The position numbers and the translations under genes are program-made. The notes under the pieces are model-generated. The model ran no database searches, was not told the origin of the DNA, and saw nothing but the letters and a program-made list of their open reading frames with translations. Shown one piece after another: positions 1-12,600 of a stretch of 64,000 nucleotides of DNA. Numbering within the stretch: position 1 is the first letter of the stretch; each line of letters opens with the position of its first letter. Source of the DNA: Zingiber officinale (Eukaryota; Streptophyta; Magnoliopsida; Zingiberales; Zingiberaceae); contig NC_055999.1 in NCBI RefSeq assembly GCF_018446385.1, positions 81,111,859 to 81,175,858 on the forward strand. Direction: 5' to 3'.

Positions 1-1019
1 CCTCTTAAGGAGATGGTGGTCGGCCATTGCTTGGTCACCAAGCAATGGGTCGGCCTCCTTTCTTGGACACCAAGAAGGGCTTTTAATGAGTGGTTTATAA
101 GGCACTAATGAGGCTACGATAGAGACCTAGAGGAGAAATTGGTTTTGGCCTTCCGATGAGTTTGAGTATCCCGTGTTCACCCCGAACACACAACTCAAGT
201 TCATCAACAATAACTCATTCCACTAGAGAGTTATTGTTGCACTACCGCACCAATCCCAAATTATATTACGGGCTCCTTCTTACCATGAGTGTGTTAGTCT
301 CCCTGTGTTTAAGATAACGAATGCCCACTAATTAAGTAAGTTACTGACAAGTCACTTAATTAATATCTAGCTCCAAGAGTAGTACCACTCAACTTCATTG
401 TTATGTCAGACTAATTCCACCTGTAGGGTTTAACATGACAATCCTTATGAGCTCCTCTTGGGGGCATTCTCAACCTACATAACTAGGGCACAGATTCCTT
501 CTATAATCAATGGGGCACACTATAAGTAATATCATTTCACAACTTATCGAGCTTATTGATTTATCGAGCTAAATCTCACCCTTTGATAAGTCAAAAAAAT
601 AAATACTAAATATATGTGTTTGTTATTATATTAGGATTAAGAGCACACACTTCCATAATAACTAAGGTCTAGTTCTTTTATTAAGTCAGTATAAAAAGAA
701 CTTACCTAAAATAGTCATACTCAATACACTTAGAGTGTACTAGTGTAATTTATTAGTCAAGATAAACTAATACCTAATTACACTACGACTATTCCAATGG
801 TTTGTTCCTTTCCATCTTAGTCATGAGCAACTGTTTATAATTTATAAAGAGCTGATAACATGATCTTCTGTGTGTGACACCACACACCATGTTATCTACT
901 TTATAAATTAATTGAACAACTATATTTAACAAATAAATATAGATATTTGACAAATGTGATTCTTTTATTTCAAAAATAAATGTTTAAAAAAAGTAAGGCT
1001 TTTAGTATACACTCTAACA
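1..1019 (-). mobile_element. 3' LTR of copia element B (partial, window edge)
   Basis: This is the end of a long terminal repeat that continues left of the window. It aligns base for base with 17337-18353, which is the same part of B's other LTR, at roughly 92% identity over the first 190 bp by eye. It ends at the family terminus ...TCTAACA, the reverse of an LTR start TGTTAGA. On the minus strand it lies downstream of B's RNase H and a polypurine tract, so it is the 3' LTR. Confidence 0.9.
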
Positions 1020-1031
1020 ATCTCCCACTTA
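1020..1031 (-). other. polypurine tract of copia B
   Basis: On the minus strand the bases next to the 3' LTR read TAAGTGGGAGAT, a purine-rich run directly abutting the LTR. This is the normal plus-strand DNA primer site of an LTR retrotransposon. Element A has the same sequence at 4508-4519. Confidence 0.8.
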
Positions 1032-1921
1032 TACTAAAAGATTAAGCTGCATATCTGCTGCCATACATCTGATTTCCATCCCTTCCACATGCCGATCAAA
1101 AGCTTTCGTCGGAAGGGCTTTAGTGAAAGGATCTGCCAGGTTATCTGCTGATGCAATCTTGGCAACGACAACTTCTCCTCGCTTGACGATGTCTAGTATA
1201 AGGTGGTACTTGTGCTCTATATGTTTACTCGCCTTATGGGCTCATGGTTCCTTTGAGTTTGCAACTGTACCACTATTATCACAATAAATTGTGATGATTT
1301 TGGGCAAACCAGGAATCACATCTAAGTCCATTAGAAAGTTCCTAAGCCATACTGCTTCTTTGGCTGCCTCAGAGGCTGCCACATACTCAGCTATCATGGT
1401 TGAGTCTGAAACGCATTTCTGCTTAACACTCCTCCATGCAATGGCTCCACCTCCTAAAGTAATCACATAGCCTGATGTAGATTTACTGTTGTCCCTATCT
1501 GATTGGAAATCCGAATCCGTGTAACCCACAGGGAGCAAATCGTCTGCTTGGTTAACTAGCATATAATCTCTAGTCCTTCTCAGGTACTTCAATATATGCT
1601 TTACAGCAGTCCAATGTCCTTGTTCAGGGTTACTCTGATATCTGCTAACCATGCCCATGGCAAAATAGATATCAGGTCTCGTACACAGCATTGCATACAT
1701 AAGGCTTCCTACAGCCAAAGCATAAGGAATTGCCTTCATATCCTCTATCTCCTTTGATGTCTTCGGAGACATCTCTTTAGATAAGGCTACTCCATGCCTT
1801 AAAAGGTAAGAAACCTTTCTTGGAGTTCTTCATACTAAAATGAGCAAGGATTGTATCTACATATGAAGCTTGAGATAGGCACAACATTCTTTTCTGGCGA
1901 TCTCTTATAACTTTGATCCCA
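1032..1921 (-). pseudogene. copia B pol: C-terminal RT and RNase H
   Basis: Minus-strand coding remnant of the last part of B's polyprotein. The open segment 1242-1772 shows the Ty1/copia signatures SLMYAMLCTRPDI, SRYQSNP, HILKYLRRTRD, YTDSDFQSDRDNSKSTSGY, AEYVAASEAAKEAVW and IYCDNSGTVANSKEP (RT thumb/connection and RNase H). The frame stops at a TGA after SKEP where the family continues, and another frame carries the part from 1773 to 1921 (YVDTILAHFSM region). The sequence left of 1922 continues the RT that is interrupted at 11749 by element A. The motifs resemble the Angela/Tork group. Non-functional because of the insertion, a frameshift and the stop. Confidence 0.85.
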
Positions 1922-1926
1922 AGAAT
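1922..1926. repeat. 5-bp target site duplication of copia A (left copy)
   Basis: AGAAT immediately precedes the A terminus TGTTGG at 1927. The same AGAAT follows the other A terminus at 11744-11748. Five bases is the normal Ty1/copia duplication. Confidence 0.9.
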
Positions 1927-4507
1927 TGTTGGTTGCTACTCGGAAAGCCTAACGGTTCCACTGTACAAAAATTTTGTACAAAGGTCTGAACCTTTTCCTA
2001 TCTACCATGTGTTCTTTTAAATTAAACTTGGATCGCCTGCGGAACTTAACACGTTTGATCCTAATTTTAACTTATTTGTTCTTTTAGGTTTAGACTTGGA
2101 TCTCCTGCGGAACTTAACACGTTTGATCCAAATCACCTAGGTTACTAAGACAATTAAATATCTATTTCTAAAATTGGCTTCCAATACTGACGTGGCGAGG
2201 CACATGGCCTTCTTGGATATGGGAACAACCACCACCGACTAGACAAAATCATTTAAGGAAAGCTAATATTTAATTTCCTTAAATAACTCTAGGTCAACCA
2301 AAAAGAGCAATCGAAGCACAAGTTCGAAAAGAAAACAAAAGAACACAACATCGAAAACTAATTCGAAATACTAGAATCGCATGCCTCTTGTATTTGGTAT
2401 TTTTACAAAGAAATAAAACTAGCATGATGCGGAAAAACATTACTAGTTATACTTTTTTTTTGAAGACAAAGACCTCTTGATCTTCTACCGTATTCCTCTT
2501 CTAACCTCGAACGTTGTGTGGGCAACGATCTTCCGAGATGAGAACCACCTTTCCACCTTCCTTCTTTCTTCTAGATTTCGGCCACAATAAATTTCTTCAA
2601 GGATGAAGAATTTAGGCCACCACCAATGCTCCAAGGGATGATAGAGACGAGGCTTGCTTTCTCTTCTTCTTCTCCTTCCTTGATCCGGCCACAAACAAGA
2701 GCTCCACCAAGAAGATAGGTTTCGGCCAACAAGAGGAGAGGAGAGAAATAGGGCCGGCCACCAAAACCAAAGAAGAGAGGGAGGAAAAGAATAGAGGTTG
2801 TTCACCCATGAAGGCTCCTCCACCTCCTCTTTTATAATCCTTGGTCTTGGCAAATAAGGAAATTTTAATAAAAACTTCCTTAATTCTTTTGCCATGAAAA
2901 GGAAAAATTTATTTAATTAAAAATAATTTTTCTTCTCATAACCACATTAAATTCTCCAAGCAAATAAAAATTTTAAACACAAATTAAAACTTCCTTATTT
3001 GCTTCCGGAAATTTTATAAAAAATTTCTCCAATAATTTTGTCCCTTCATGATTGGTTAATAAAAAGGAAATTTTATAAATTAAATCTTTTTTTAAACATG
3101 TGGATAATTTCCGGAAAGTTATCTCTAAAAATTAAAATCTCCTTTCAATCTACAAATAAGGAAAGATATCAAATCTTTTCTTAATCTTTTGTAGACACTA
3201 ATAAAAGAGAATTATTAATTTTAAACTTTCTTTTAAATCATGAACATGGTTAAAAGGAAAGTTTTTACCAAAATTAAAATCAACCTTTTAATCTACAAAT
3301 AAGGAAAGAGATTTAGTTCTTCTCTTAATCTTTTGTAGAATCTTATAAAAGGAAAAAATTTAAATTTTAAACTCTCTTTTAAATCATGTTATCCACATAA
3401 GAAAAATTTAAAAAATAAAAATCCTTTTATTTTAATTTGGGTCGGCCACACCAAGCTTGAACCCAAGCTAGGGTCGGCCACCTTGAAGCACCTATGAACC
3501 AAACTTTGGCCGGTCCTAGCTTGGTCTCCAAGCTAGCTTGGTCGGCCCCTATGGGATGGGTAAGAAGGTGGGTATAGGTGGGTATAGTACTCTACAATTA
3601 AGAGGCTACGATAGGGACCGAGAGGAGGAATTGGTTTTAGTCTCTCGATAAAATTAAGCATCCCGTGTTCGGCCCGAACACACAACTTAATTTTATTAAT
3701 AATAATTTATTCCACTAGAGAACTATTACTGAACTACCGCACCAATCCCAAATTACATTTTGGGCTCCTTCTTATTATGAGTGTGTTAGTCTCCCTGTGT
3801 TTAAGATGTCGAATGTCCACTAATTAAGTGAGTTACTGACAACTCATTTAATTAATATCTTAGTCCAAGAGTAGTACCACTCAACCTTATCGTCATGTCG
3901 GACTAAGTTCACCTGCAGGGTTTAACATGACAATCCTTATGAGCTCCTCTTGGGGACATTCTCAACCTAGATTACTAGGACACAGTTTCCTTCTATAATC
4001 AACAACACACACTATAAGTGATATCATTTCCCAACTTATCGGGCTTATTGATTTATCGAACTAAATCTCACCCATTGATAAATTAAAGAAATAAATATCA
4101 AATATATGTGCTTGTTATTATATTAGGGTTAAGAGCATACACTTCCATAATAACTGAGGTCTTTGTTCCTTTATAAAGTCAGTATAAAAGAAACGACCTC
4201 TAATGGTCCTACTCAATACACTCTAAGTGTACTAGTGTAATTATATAGTTAAGATAAACTAATACATAATTACACTATGAACTTCCAATGGTTTGTTCCT
4301 TTCCATTTTGGTCGTGAGCTACTGTTTATAATTTATAAGGTACTGATAACATGATCCTCTGTGTGTGACACCACACACCATGTTATCTACAATATAAATT
4401 AATTGAACAACTACATTTATCATAAATATAGACATTTGACCAATGTGATTCTTATTTCTAGATAAATGTTTATACCAAAAGCTAGACTTTTAGTATACAT
4501 CCTAACA
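1927..4507 (-). repeat. 3' LTR of copia A (2581 bp)
   Basis: It starts TGTTGGTTGC and ends ATCCTAACA on the plus strand. It is a direct repeat of 9159-11743 with few substitutions, apart from a local replacement near 2935-2960 versus 10167-10200. The LTR has GGCCGGCC-type motifs and a perfect hairpin at 3516-3536. ORFs inside it, such as 2485-2895, are not in the same frame in the other LTR, so I do not call them genes. Confidence 0.93.
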
Positions 4508-4519
4508 ATCTCCCACTTA
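4508..4519 (-). other. polypurine tract of copia A
   Basis: Minus-strand TAAGTGGGAGAT abuts the 3' LTR, identical to the tract of B. Confidence 0.8.
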
Positions 4520-7460
4520 TACTAAAAGACTAAGCTGCTATATCTGCTGCCATACATCTTATTCCCAACCCTTCAACATGCCCATCAAAAGCTCTTGCCT
4601 TAAGGGCCTTAGTGAAAAGATCTATAGGTCATCATCTGATGCAATCTAGGCAGCAACAACTTTTCCTCATTTATACGATTTCTCGTAATGGGTGGTACTT
4701 GCGCGCTATTGTGTTTACTTGCCTTATAGACTCATGGTTTCTTCGAGTTTGCTACTGCACCACTATTATTACAATAAATTGTAATAATCTATGGACAAAC
4801 CAGAAAATCATATCTAAGTCTATCTTGAGGTTATTGAGTCATTCAGCTTTTATGACTACCTCAGAGGTTTGCCATATACTCAGCTTCTATGGTGGAGTCC
4901 AGAAAAATACCTATGCTTATCACTCTTCTATAGTTATGACTTTAGCTCCTAAAGTAAACACAAAACCCAGAGGTTGACTTACTATTGTCCCTATCCGACT
5001 GGAAGTCAAAATCCGTGCAACCCACAGGGACCAAAATAACTGCCTTGTAAGCTAGCATATAATCTCTAGTGCCTCTAAGGTACTTCAATATATGCTTTAC
5101 TGCAGTCCAATGTCCTTGTCCAGGATTACTTTGATATCTGTTAACTATGCCCTTGGCAAAACAGATTTCTGATCTCGTGCATAGCATACATTAGGCTTCC
5201 GACAGCCGAAGCATAAAGAACTGCCTTCATTTCCTCTATCTTCTTTGATGTCTACGGAGACATTTCTTTAGATAAAGTTACTTCATTCTAAAAAGGTAAG
5301 AAACCTTTCTTGGAGTTTTGCATGCTTAAAACAAGCAAGGATTTTTTCGATATATGAAGCTTGGGATAAGTAAAATATTCTTTTCTTGCGATCCCTTATT
5401 ACTTTGATCTCAAGAATATATACATTCTCCCAAGTCCTTCATATCGAATTGCTTGGACAACCATACCCTTACTTCTGACAACATTTTGATATTGTTTCCA
5501 ACTACCAAAAATGTTATCTACGTATAGTACAAGAAATACCACCACGTTTCCATCACACTTTTTGTATACACAAGACTTATCCAGTTACTAAATAAATCCA
5601 TAGGTCTGGATTATTTTGATAAACCGGATATTTCAAGACCTTGAAGCTTTGCTTCAGTCCATAGACTGATTGAGCTTGCACACAAGATGCTCTTTGCCCT
5701 TTGCAATGAACTCTTCTGGTTACTTTATATGGATGCTTTCTTCAAGACTTCCATTAAGGAATGTTGTCTTGACATCCACTTGCCAAATAGATAAAAGAAT
5801 CCAGATAGACTTAAGCATGGCTACCAGTGAAAAAGTTTCCTTTTTCATCAAGCCTTGCTTTGAAAGTTTCCACCTTCCTGTCTATCCATCTTTTCCTATT
5901 GTAGACCTATTTTTACCCAATGGCTTTTACACCATCTGGTGATTCTACAAGCTTCCAGATTTTATTAGAATACTTATATTCTAATTCTGTATTCATTGCT
6001 CTTTGCCAAGATGCTGCATCTTTATTTTGGAGTGCTTCATCATATTTCCAGGATCAGACTCATGTTCATTTGGGATCAAGTCCAAAAACTTTCCCAAAAC
6101 ATGAATCCTTTTGGTTGTTTGACAACCCTCCCACTACGATGATGTACTAGTCTATAATTGTGTATCTATTGTGATACGTGTTGCAGTTTCTTGTGATATT
6201 TCATCTTGTACAGTTGGTACTAGATTAGACATGTCCTTCATAATTTCTTTAAGAACAAATTTACTTATGGGCTTGTGGTTTATTACATAGTCCTTTTCTA
6301 AAAATCGATCATTGATGCTAACAATGACCTTCTGATTTTTAAGACTATAAACCTACTTTCATTTCTCTAGGATAACTTACAAACAAGTGAATTCCTGTCC
6401 AACTTATCATTGTCTCTCTTCAGCATATGTGCTGGACTACCCGAATCCGAATATGCTTCAAAATAGGCTTTGCCTATTTAGCAATTCTATATGAGTAGAG
6501 AGTTCTGACTTTGGAAGGTACTATGTTCACTTCTGTTTCCAGAGTATATCCTTAAAATGAATTTGATAATTTTCCAAATAACTCATCATCAATCTACTTA
6601 TTTCCATAAGAGTCCTATACCTTCCTTTTTCTACACCATTCTGTAGGGGTGTACCAGGTGCAGTTAGTTTGGATTGAATCCCTACTTTGATAAGTGACTC
6701 CTAAATTCTCCCAAGAGGTACTTGCCACTACGATCTTACCATAGTGACTTGATACTTTTACTTTAACATTTCTCCGCATCAACCTTGTACTATTTGAACT
6801 AATCAAAGCACTTAGTCTTGCGACACATTAAGTAAATGTATTTGTATCTTGAATAGTTGTCTATAAAATAGATGAAATATTCGATACTACCTCTTGTCTG
6901 GATAGTCATAGGATTGCACAAATCAGAATGAACCAATTCTAATGTATCTTTGGCTCCATACCCCTTATACTTAAAAGCTTCTCGGTTATTTTTCCTTCCA
7001 AGTAAGACTTGCAGGTTGGAAAGATTTCCACTACCAATGAACCCAAAAGTTCATAAGCTACCAATGAATCCTACTCAAGTTAATATAACCTAGCCTTAGA
7101 TGCCAAAGATATAATTGGTTTATTTCCGAAGGTTGCTTTCTCTTAAAGTTAGAAGATGTGTTACTAATTTCCATTTGTTACATCGTGGGAGTTATTGGAT
7201 TTATAAATTGTCAACCAACGTACCAGAATAGATAGCTTTCCTCTTTTTCTTAATAACAACTTTGTTATTAAAAGAAGCAGAACATCAAGTTCTTTGAATA
7301 GTTTAGAAACTGAAAACTAGTTCTTTCTAAACTTGGTACGTAAAGACAATTACTTAAAATTCATATTTTATCAAAGGATAAACATCTCCCACTGCAACAG
7401 CTGCCACTTTTACAGCAGTGCCCATGTGGACGGAGTTTTTATTTTCATTTAGTTATCGGG
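4520..7460 (-). pseudogene. copia A pol remnant (RNase H, RT, integrase), heavily decayed
   Basis: The minus strand aligns with B's pol throughout but has many indels and stops. The RNase H/RT end is visible at 4942-5187 (MLCTRSEICFAKG, SRYQSNPGQGHWTAVKH, YLRGTRDYML). The RT core lies at about 5400-6080, where B-like sequence is recognisable with a ~25-bp deletion near 5790. The integrase C-terminal edge (a degraded PQQNG-like block) is near 6615-6680, and the protease to pre-integrase region is at about 7050-7460. The plus-strand ORFs across this interval are shadows. No segment could encode a working enzyme. Confidence 0.8.
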
Positions 7461-7745
7461 TTTCCTGGAACCCTGCAATGAATTTCGGACATGATTAATG
7501 GCATCTGTATCTACACTCCAGGTTCTGGTAGATAACATCACTAAACATGTTTCAACTAATGAATTAAATACACTTATATTGTTCTTAGTTCTAAGAAGAC
7601 AGACTACCTTAATGTCCAAGTCCTATTTCCAATCATTACAATTGGGACTACTAAGTCTTTTCTATAGTATAACAACTAGGGAATTGACAAACATTTTAAA
7701 TCCTAAGAATCACAAAAATATTTGGTCAAGATCAATTCCTTAAAA
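7461..7745 (-). pseudogene. copia A gag remnant with internal deletion
   Basis: The minus strand matches B on both sides of a missing block. Sequence near 7600-7615 corresponds to B at about 14045, and the very next bases correspond to B at about 14730. About 680 bp of gag, including the zinc-knuckle side and most of the capsid region, are absent. In B the two breakpoints both carry AATGTC (14045-14050 and 14727-14732), and A has one copy. This looks like a deletion between short direct repeats. Confidence 0.75.
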
Positions 7746-8165
7746 TCCCCATGAATTTTGTATGCCACGATAGTGTGAACGTATACAAAATCAAAGAGGA
7801 GATTTTATCCATTAATTTTATTATCTCGTCAACTTTACTTTATGACGAATAAAATTAATAGTTGATCTGTCTTTGATCAAATATTTGGTTAAAACTTTTT
7901 GAATTTAAAATAACATTGATTCCTCAAACAATATTATTTAAATTCACCAACACCTCAAACACCGTGAATTTTGCATGCCACGATAGTGTGGACGTATACA
8001 AAATTTATACATTTGTAAGAGGAGGGTTTTACCCATTAATTACCTTGTCAATAAATCTTTATGACAAAATAAAATTACCTCAAACACCGTGCATTTTGTA
8101 TGCCACGATAGTGTGGACGTATACAAAATCAAACATTTGTAAGAGGAGTTTTTAATTTTATTATC
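7746..8165 (-). repeat. triplicated module in copia A leader
   Basis: Three related copies start near 7750, 7965 and 8090. Each contains ATGCCACGATAGTGTG followed by ACGTATACAAA, and copies two and three add a CATTTGTAAGAGGAG-like tail. B has a single copy at about 14915-15000. The units are unequal (about 215 and 125 bp apart). This expansion partly offsets the gag deletion in A's length. Confidence 0.75.
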
Positions 8166-9144
8166 TTGTTAACCTATTTATTTGACAAATTAATAGTTAG
8201 TTTTCTTCGGTCACACAAATAATAGTAGTGACTCCGATGGGGAGGATACTATTAGACGTGCCTAAGTGTATACCATTACTTGACACTAAGTCCATTAATA
8301 AGATTGTACCCCTTCCGATGGGGAAGATCACATGCTCTTAATTAACTTCCTATAGTCATCCAAATTGGAAGTTTAAGCTAGTGATCCGCAAACAAGCTCA
8401 TCCGATATGGAGGAAGGCACTCAGAGCCAACGCGCAAGCTTGTTGCATCACTTATAAACCAGTAATGGAGACCGTGGAATTTATTTAAAAAATAAATCCC
8501 TATCCCACTTAGTTATTTAAAGTGAGGAATTTTGACTATGCTAGCCTACTTAGCATGCATACTAACAAGCACACACAACACAGCATAAAAAGCAATAAAT
8601 AGAAAAATTAATTTTCAACTATTATGGCTTTTATCTATTGCTGTCCTCCGTGTGTCGCCAACACTAGCTGCTGCCATCGCCATCGGATCTAGTTGTCGCA
8701 TCCATCTTGCTCCTTGTTCCGCTGCGCCTCTGGTCCTCAAAAGGTTCCACGCCTTGCAAGATTCGATCCGCGACATAAATAGAATTTTACATTTTTCGAT
8801 CCTATATTCCTCGAAGGAATGTACATGTAAACTAGATCGAACATAAAATAAAATTTACATCCATCGATCCTATATTCCATAAAAGGAATGTACATGTAAC
8901 TAGATCAAAAAATAAAATCCTAATAAAACTAAATACAGCTCCTGCTGTATTTTATAATACAATCATGCACACAGAATAAAATGCCCTTGACATGTCCAAG
9001 GGTCAAATCACACATAATAACTATAAGACATAATAGTTGGATCCTGCATCCAAAAAGTTAGCACATCCTACTATTAACCTGCCTAAATTATGTATGACAT
9101 GTGCATAATTAAACTAATACCAAATACACAGAGGTAAAACCCTA
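8166..9144 (-). other. copia A untranslated leader
   Basis: This stretch between the gag remnant and the primer site aligns with B's leader at about 15040-15909 and has no coding signature. It contains local repeats around 8770-8900 (the GATCGAACA and TATATTCC block twice). Confidence 0.7.
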
Positions 9145-9156
9145 GCTCTGATACCA
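9145..9156 (-). other. primer binding site of copia A (tRNA-iMet type)
   Basis: The minus strand reads TGGTATCAGAGC two bases inside the 5' LTR. This is the standard plant Ty1/copia primer site complementary to the 3' end of initiator methionine tRNA. Confidence 0.92.
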
Positions 9157-9158
9157 AT

Positions 9159-11743
9159 TGTTGGTTGCTACTCAGAAAGCCTAACGATTCCACTGTACAA
9201 AAATTTTGTACAAAGGTCTGAACCTTTTCCTAGCTACCATGTGTTCTTTTAAATTAAACTTAGATCGCCTGCGGAACTTAACACGTTTGATCCTAATTTT
9301 AACTTATTTGTTCTTTTAGGTTTAGACTTGGATCTCCTGCGGAACTTAACACGTTTGATCCAAATCACCTAGGTTACTAAGACAATTAAATATCTATTTC
9401 TAAAATTGGCTTCCAATACTGACGTGGCGAGGCACATGGCCTTCTTGGATATGGGAACAACCACCACCGACTAGACAAAGCCTTTTAAGGAAAGCTAATA
9501 TTTAATTTCCTTAAATAACTCTAGGTCAACCAAAAAGAGCAATCGAAGCACAAGTTCGAAAAGAAAACAAAAGAACACAACATCGAAAACTAATTCGAAA
9601 TACTAGAATCGCATGCCTCTTGTATTTGGTATTTTTACAAAGAAATAAAACTAGCATGATGCGGAAAAACATTACTAGTTATACCTTTCTTTTAAAGACA
9701 AAGACCTCTTGATCTTCTACCGTATTCCTCTTCTAACCTCGGACGTTGTGTGGGCAATGATCTTCCGAGATGAGAACCACCTTTCCACCTTCCTTCTTTC
9801 TTCTAGATTTCGGCCACAATAAATTTCTTCAAGGATGAAGAATTTTGGCCACCACCAATGCTCCAATGGATGCTAGAGACGAGGCTTGCTTTCTCTTCTT
9901 CTTCTCCTTCCTTGATCCGGCCACAAACAAGAGCTCCACCAAGAAGATAGGTTTCGGCCAACAAGAGGAGAGGAGAGAAATAGGGCCGGCCACCAAAACC
10001 AAAGAAGAGGGAGGAAAAGAATAGAGGTTGTTCACCCATGAAGGCTCCTCCACCTCCTCTTTTATAATCCTTGGTCTTGGCAAATAAGGAAATTTTAATA
10101 AAAACTTCCTTAATTCTTTTGCCATGAAAAGGAAAATTTTATTTAATTAAAAATAATTTTTCTTCTCATTATTATAATGGCCGGCCACACCAAATCTCTA
10201 AGCAAATAAAAATTTTAAACACAAATTAAAATTTCCTTATTTGCTTCCGGAAATTTTATAAAAAATTTCTCTAATAATTTTATCCCTTCATGATTGGTTA
10301 ATAAAAAGGAAATTTTATAAATTAAATCTTTCTTTAAACATGTGGATAATTTCCGGAAAGTTATCTCTAAAAATTAAAATCTCCTTTCAATCTACAAATA
10401 AGGAAAGATATCATATCTTTTCTTAATCTTTTGTAGACACTAATAAAAGAGAATTATTAATTTTAAACTTTCTTTTAAATCATGAACATGGTTAAAAGGA
10501 AAGTTTTTACCAAAATTAAAATCAACCTTTTAATCTACAAATAAGGAAAGAGATTTAGTTCTTCTCTTAATCTTTTGTAGAATCTTATAAAAGGAAAAAT
10601 TTAAATTTTTAAACTCTCTTTTAAATCATGTTATCCACATAAGAAAAATTTAAAAAATAAAAATCCTTTTATTTTAATTTGGGCCGGCCACAACAAGCTT
10701 GAACCCAAGCTAGGGTTGGCCACCTTGAAGCACCCATGAACCAAACTTTGGCCGGTCCTAGCTTGGTCTCCAAGCTAGCTTGGCCGGCCCCTATGGGATG
10801 AGTAAGAAGGTGGGTATAGGTGGGTATAGTACTCTATAATTAAGAGGCTACGATAGGGACCGAGAGGAGGAATTGGTTTTGGTCTCCCGATAAAATTAAG
10901 CATCCCGTGTTCGCCCCGAACACACAACTTAATTTTATCAATAATAATTCATTCCACTAGAGAACTATTATTGAACTACCGCACCAATCCCAAATTACAT
11001 TTTGGGCTCCTTCTTATTATGAGTGTGTTAGTCTCCCTGTGTTTAAGATGTCGAATGTCCACTAATTAAGTGAGTTACTGACAACTCATTTAATTAATAT
11101 CTTAATCAAAGAGTAGTACCACTCAACCTTATCGTCATGTCAGACTAAGTCCACCTGCAGGGTTTAACATGACAATCCTTATGAGCTCCTCTTGGGGATA
11201 TTCTCAACCTAGATTACTAGGACACAGTTTACTTCTATAATCAACAACACACACTATAAGTGATATCATTTTCCAACTTATCGGGCTTATTGATTTATCG
11301 AACTAAATCTCACCCATTGATAAATTAAAGAAATAAATATCAAATATATGTGCTTGTTATTATATTAGGATTAAGAGCACACACTTCCATAATAACTGAG
11401 GTCTTTGTTCCTTTATAAAGTCAGTATAAAAGAAACGACCTCTAATGGTCCTACTCAATACACTCTAAGTGTACTAGTGTAATTATATAGTTAAGATAAA
11501 CTAATACCTAATTACACTACGACCTTCCAATGGTTTGTTCCTTTTGGTCGTGAGCTACTGTTTATAATTTATAAGGTACTGATAACATGATCCTCTGTGT
11601 GTGACACCACACACCATGTTATCTACAATATAAATTAATTGAACAACTACATTTATCATAAATGTAAACATTTGACCAATGTGATTCTTATTTCTAGATA
11701 AATGTTTATACCAAAAGCTAGACTTTTAGTATACATCCTAACA
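9159..11743 (-). repeat. 5' LTR of copia A (2585 bp)
   Basis: Direct repeat of 1927-4507 with the same termini. It abuts the primer site on its left, and AGAAT plus B's RT on its right. A perfect hairpin is at 10758-10778. Confidence 0.93.
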
Positions 11744-11748
11744 AGAAT
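11744..11748. repeat. 5-bp target site duplication of copia A (right copy)
   Basis: AGAAT follows the A terminus ATCCTAACA and matches 1922-1926. Confidence 0.9.
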
Positions 11749-12600
11749 GTGTGCACATTCTCCTAAGTCTTTCATATCAAATTGTTTGGATAACCATACC
11801 CTTACGTCCGATAATACCTTGACTTTGTTGCCAATTACCAAAATATCATCGACGTATAGTACAAGAAATACCACCACGTTTCCGTTACACTTCTTGTATA
11901 TACAAGACTCATCCGGATACTGAATAAATCCATATGACTTGATTACTTCATTAAACTGGATGTTCCAAGATATTGAAGCTTTCTTCAGTCCATAAATGGA
12001 TCGATTGAGCTTGCACACTAGATGCTCTTTGCCTATTTCAATAAACCCTTCTGGTTGCTTCATATGGATGTTTTCTTCAAGACTTCCATTAAGGAATGCT
12101 GTCTTGACATCCATTTGCCAAATCTTATAATCCATATGAGCAGCAATGGATAAGAGTATCCGGATAGACTTTAGCATAGCTACCGACGAAAAAGTCTCCT
12201 CATAATCGATTCCCTCTTTCTGAATATACTCTTTTGCAACAAGCCTTGCTTTGAAGGTTTCTACCTTCCCGTCTATTCCTCTTTTCCTTTTGTAGATCCA
12301 TTTGTATCCAACGGCTTTTACACCATTTGGTGGTTCTACAAGCTCCCAGACTTTATTGTAATACATAGACTTAATTTCAGAATTCATTGCCTTTTGCCAA
12401 GATACTGCATCTATATCTTGAAGTGCTTCATCATATGACCGGGGATCAGTTTCATGTTTACCCGGGATCAAATCCGAAGATTCTCCTAAAAACATGAATC
12501 TTTCAGGTTGCCTCACAACCCTCCCTCTACGACGAGGCACTGTCTGTGGTTGTGACACGTGTTGCAGTCTCTTGTGGTACTTCATCTTGTACTGTTGGTA
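11749..12600 (-). pseudogene. copia B pol: reverse transcriptase, cut by element A
   Basis: One open minus-strand frame of about 280 codons. It shows the copia RT order: GYKWIYKRKRGIDGKV, FKARLVAKEY, WQMDVKTAFLNGSLEENI, MKQPEGF, the catalytic box LYVDDILVIGN, then FDMKDLGECAHIL. At 11748 the frame runs into A's LTR, so the apparent C-terminus (to 11656) is chimeric. The missing continuation is at 1921 and below. This is the best preserved domain of B. Confidence 0.9.

Larger units (their letters stand above)
1927..11743 (-). mobile_element. copia element A, complete with two LTRs, nested in B
   Basis: A 9.8-kb LTR retrotransposon on the minus strand. It has LTRs at 1927-4507 and 9159-11743, a tRNA-iMet type primer site at 9145-9156, a polypurine tract at 4508-4519 and TSD AGAAT. 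It is inserted inside B's reverse transcriptase. The LTR pair is about 98% identical over the first 330 bp by eye, so the insertion is young. Its interior is broken in all frames, about 20% diverged from B, and lacks most of gag. It is therefore a non-autonomous derivative that probably moved using proteins from an Angela/Tork-like relative. Confidence 0.92.

Noticed and set aside
2485-2895. 136-codon minus-strand ORF in LTR A (and 9829-10125 in the other LTR)
   Set aside because: Frame is not conserved between the two near-identical LTRs, composition is low-complexity, and no domain is recognisable.
4612-6150. Plus-strand ORFs across element A
   Set aside because: They are reverse-strand shadows of A's decayed minus-strand pol.
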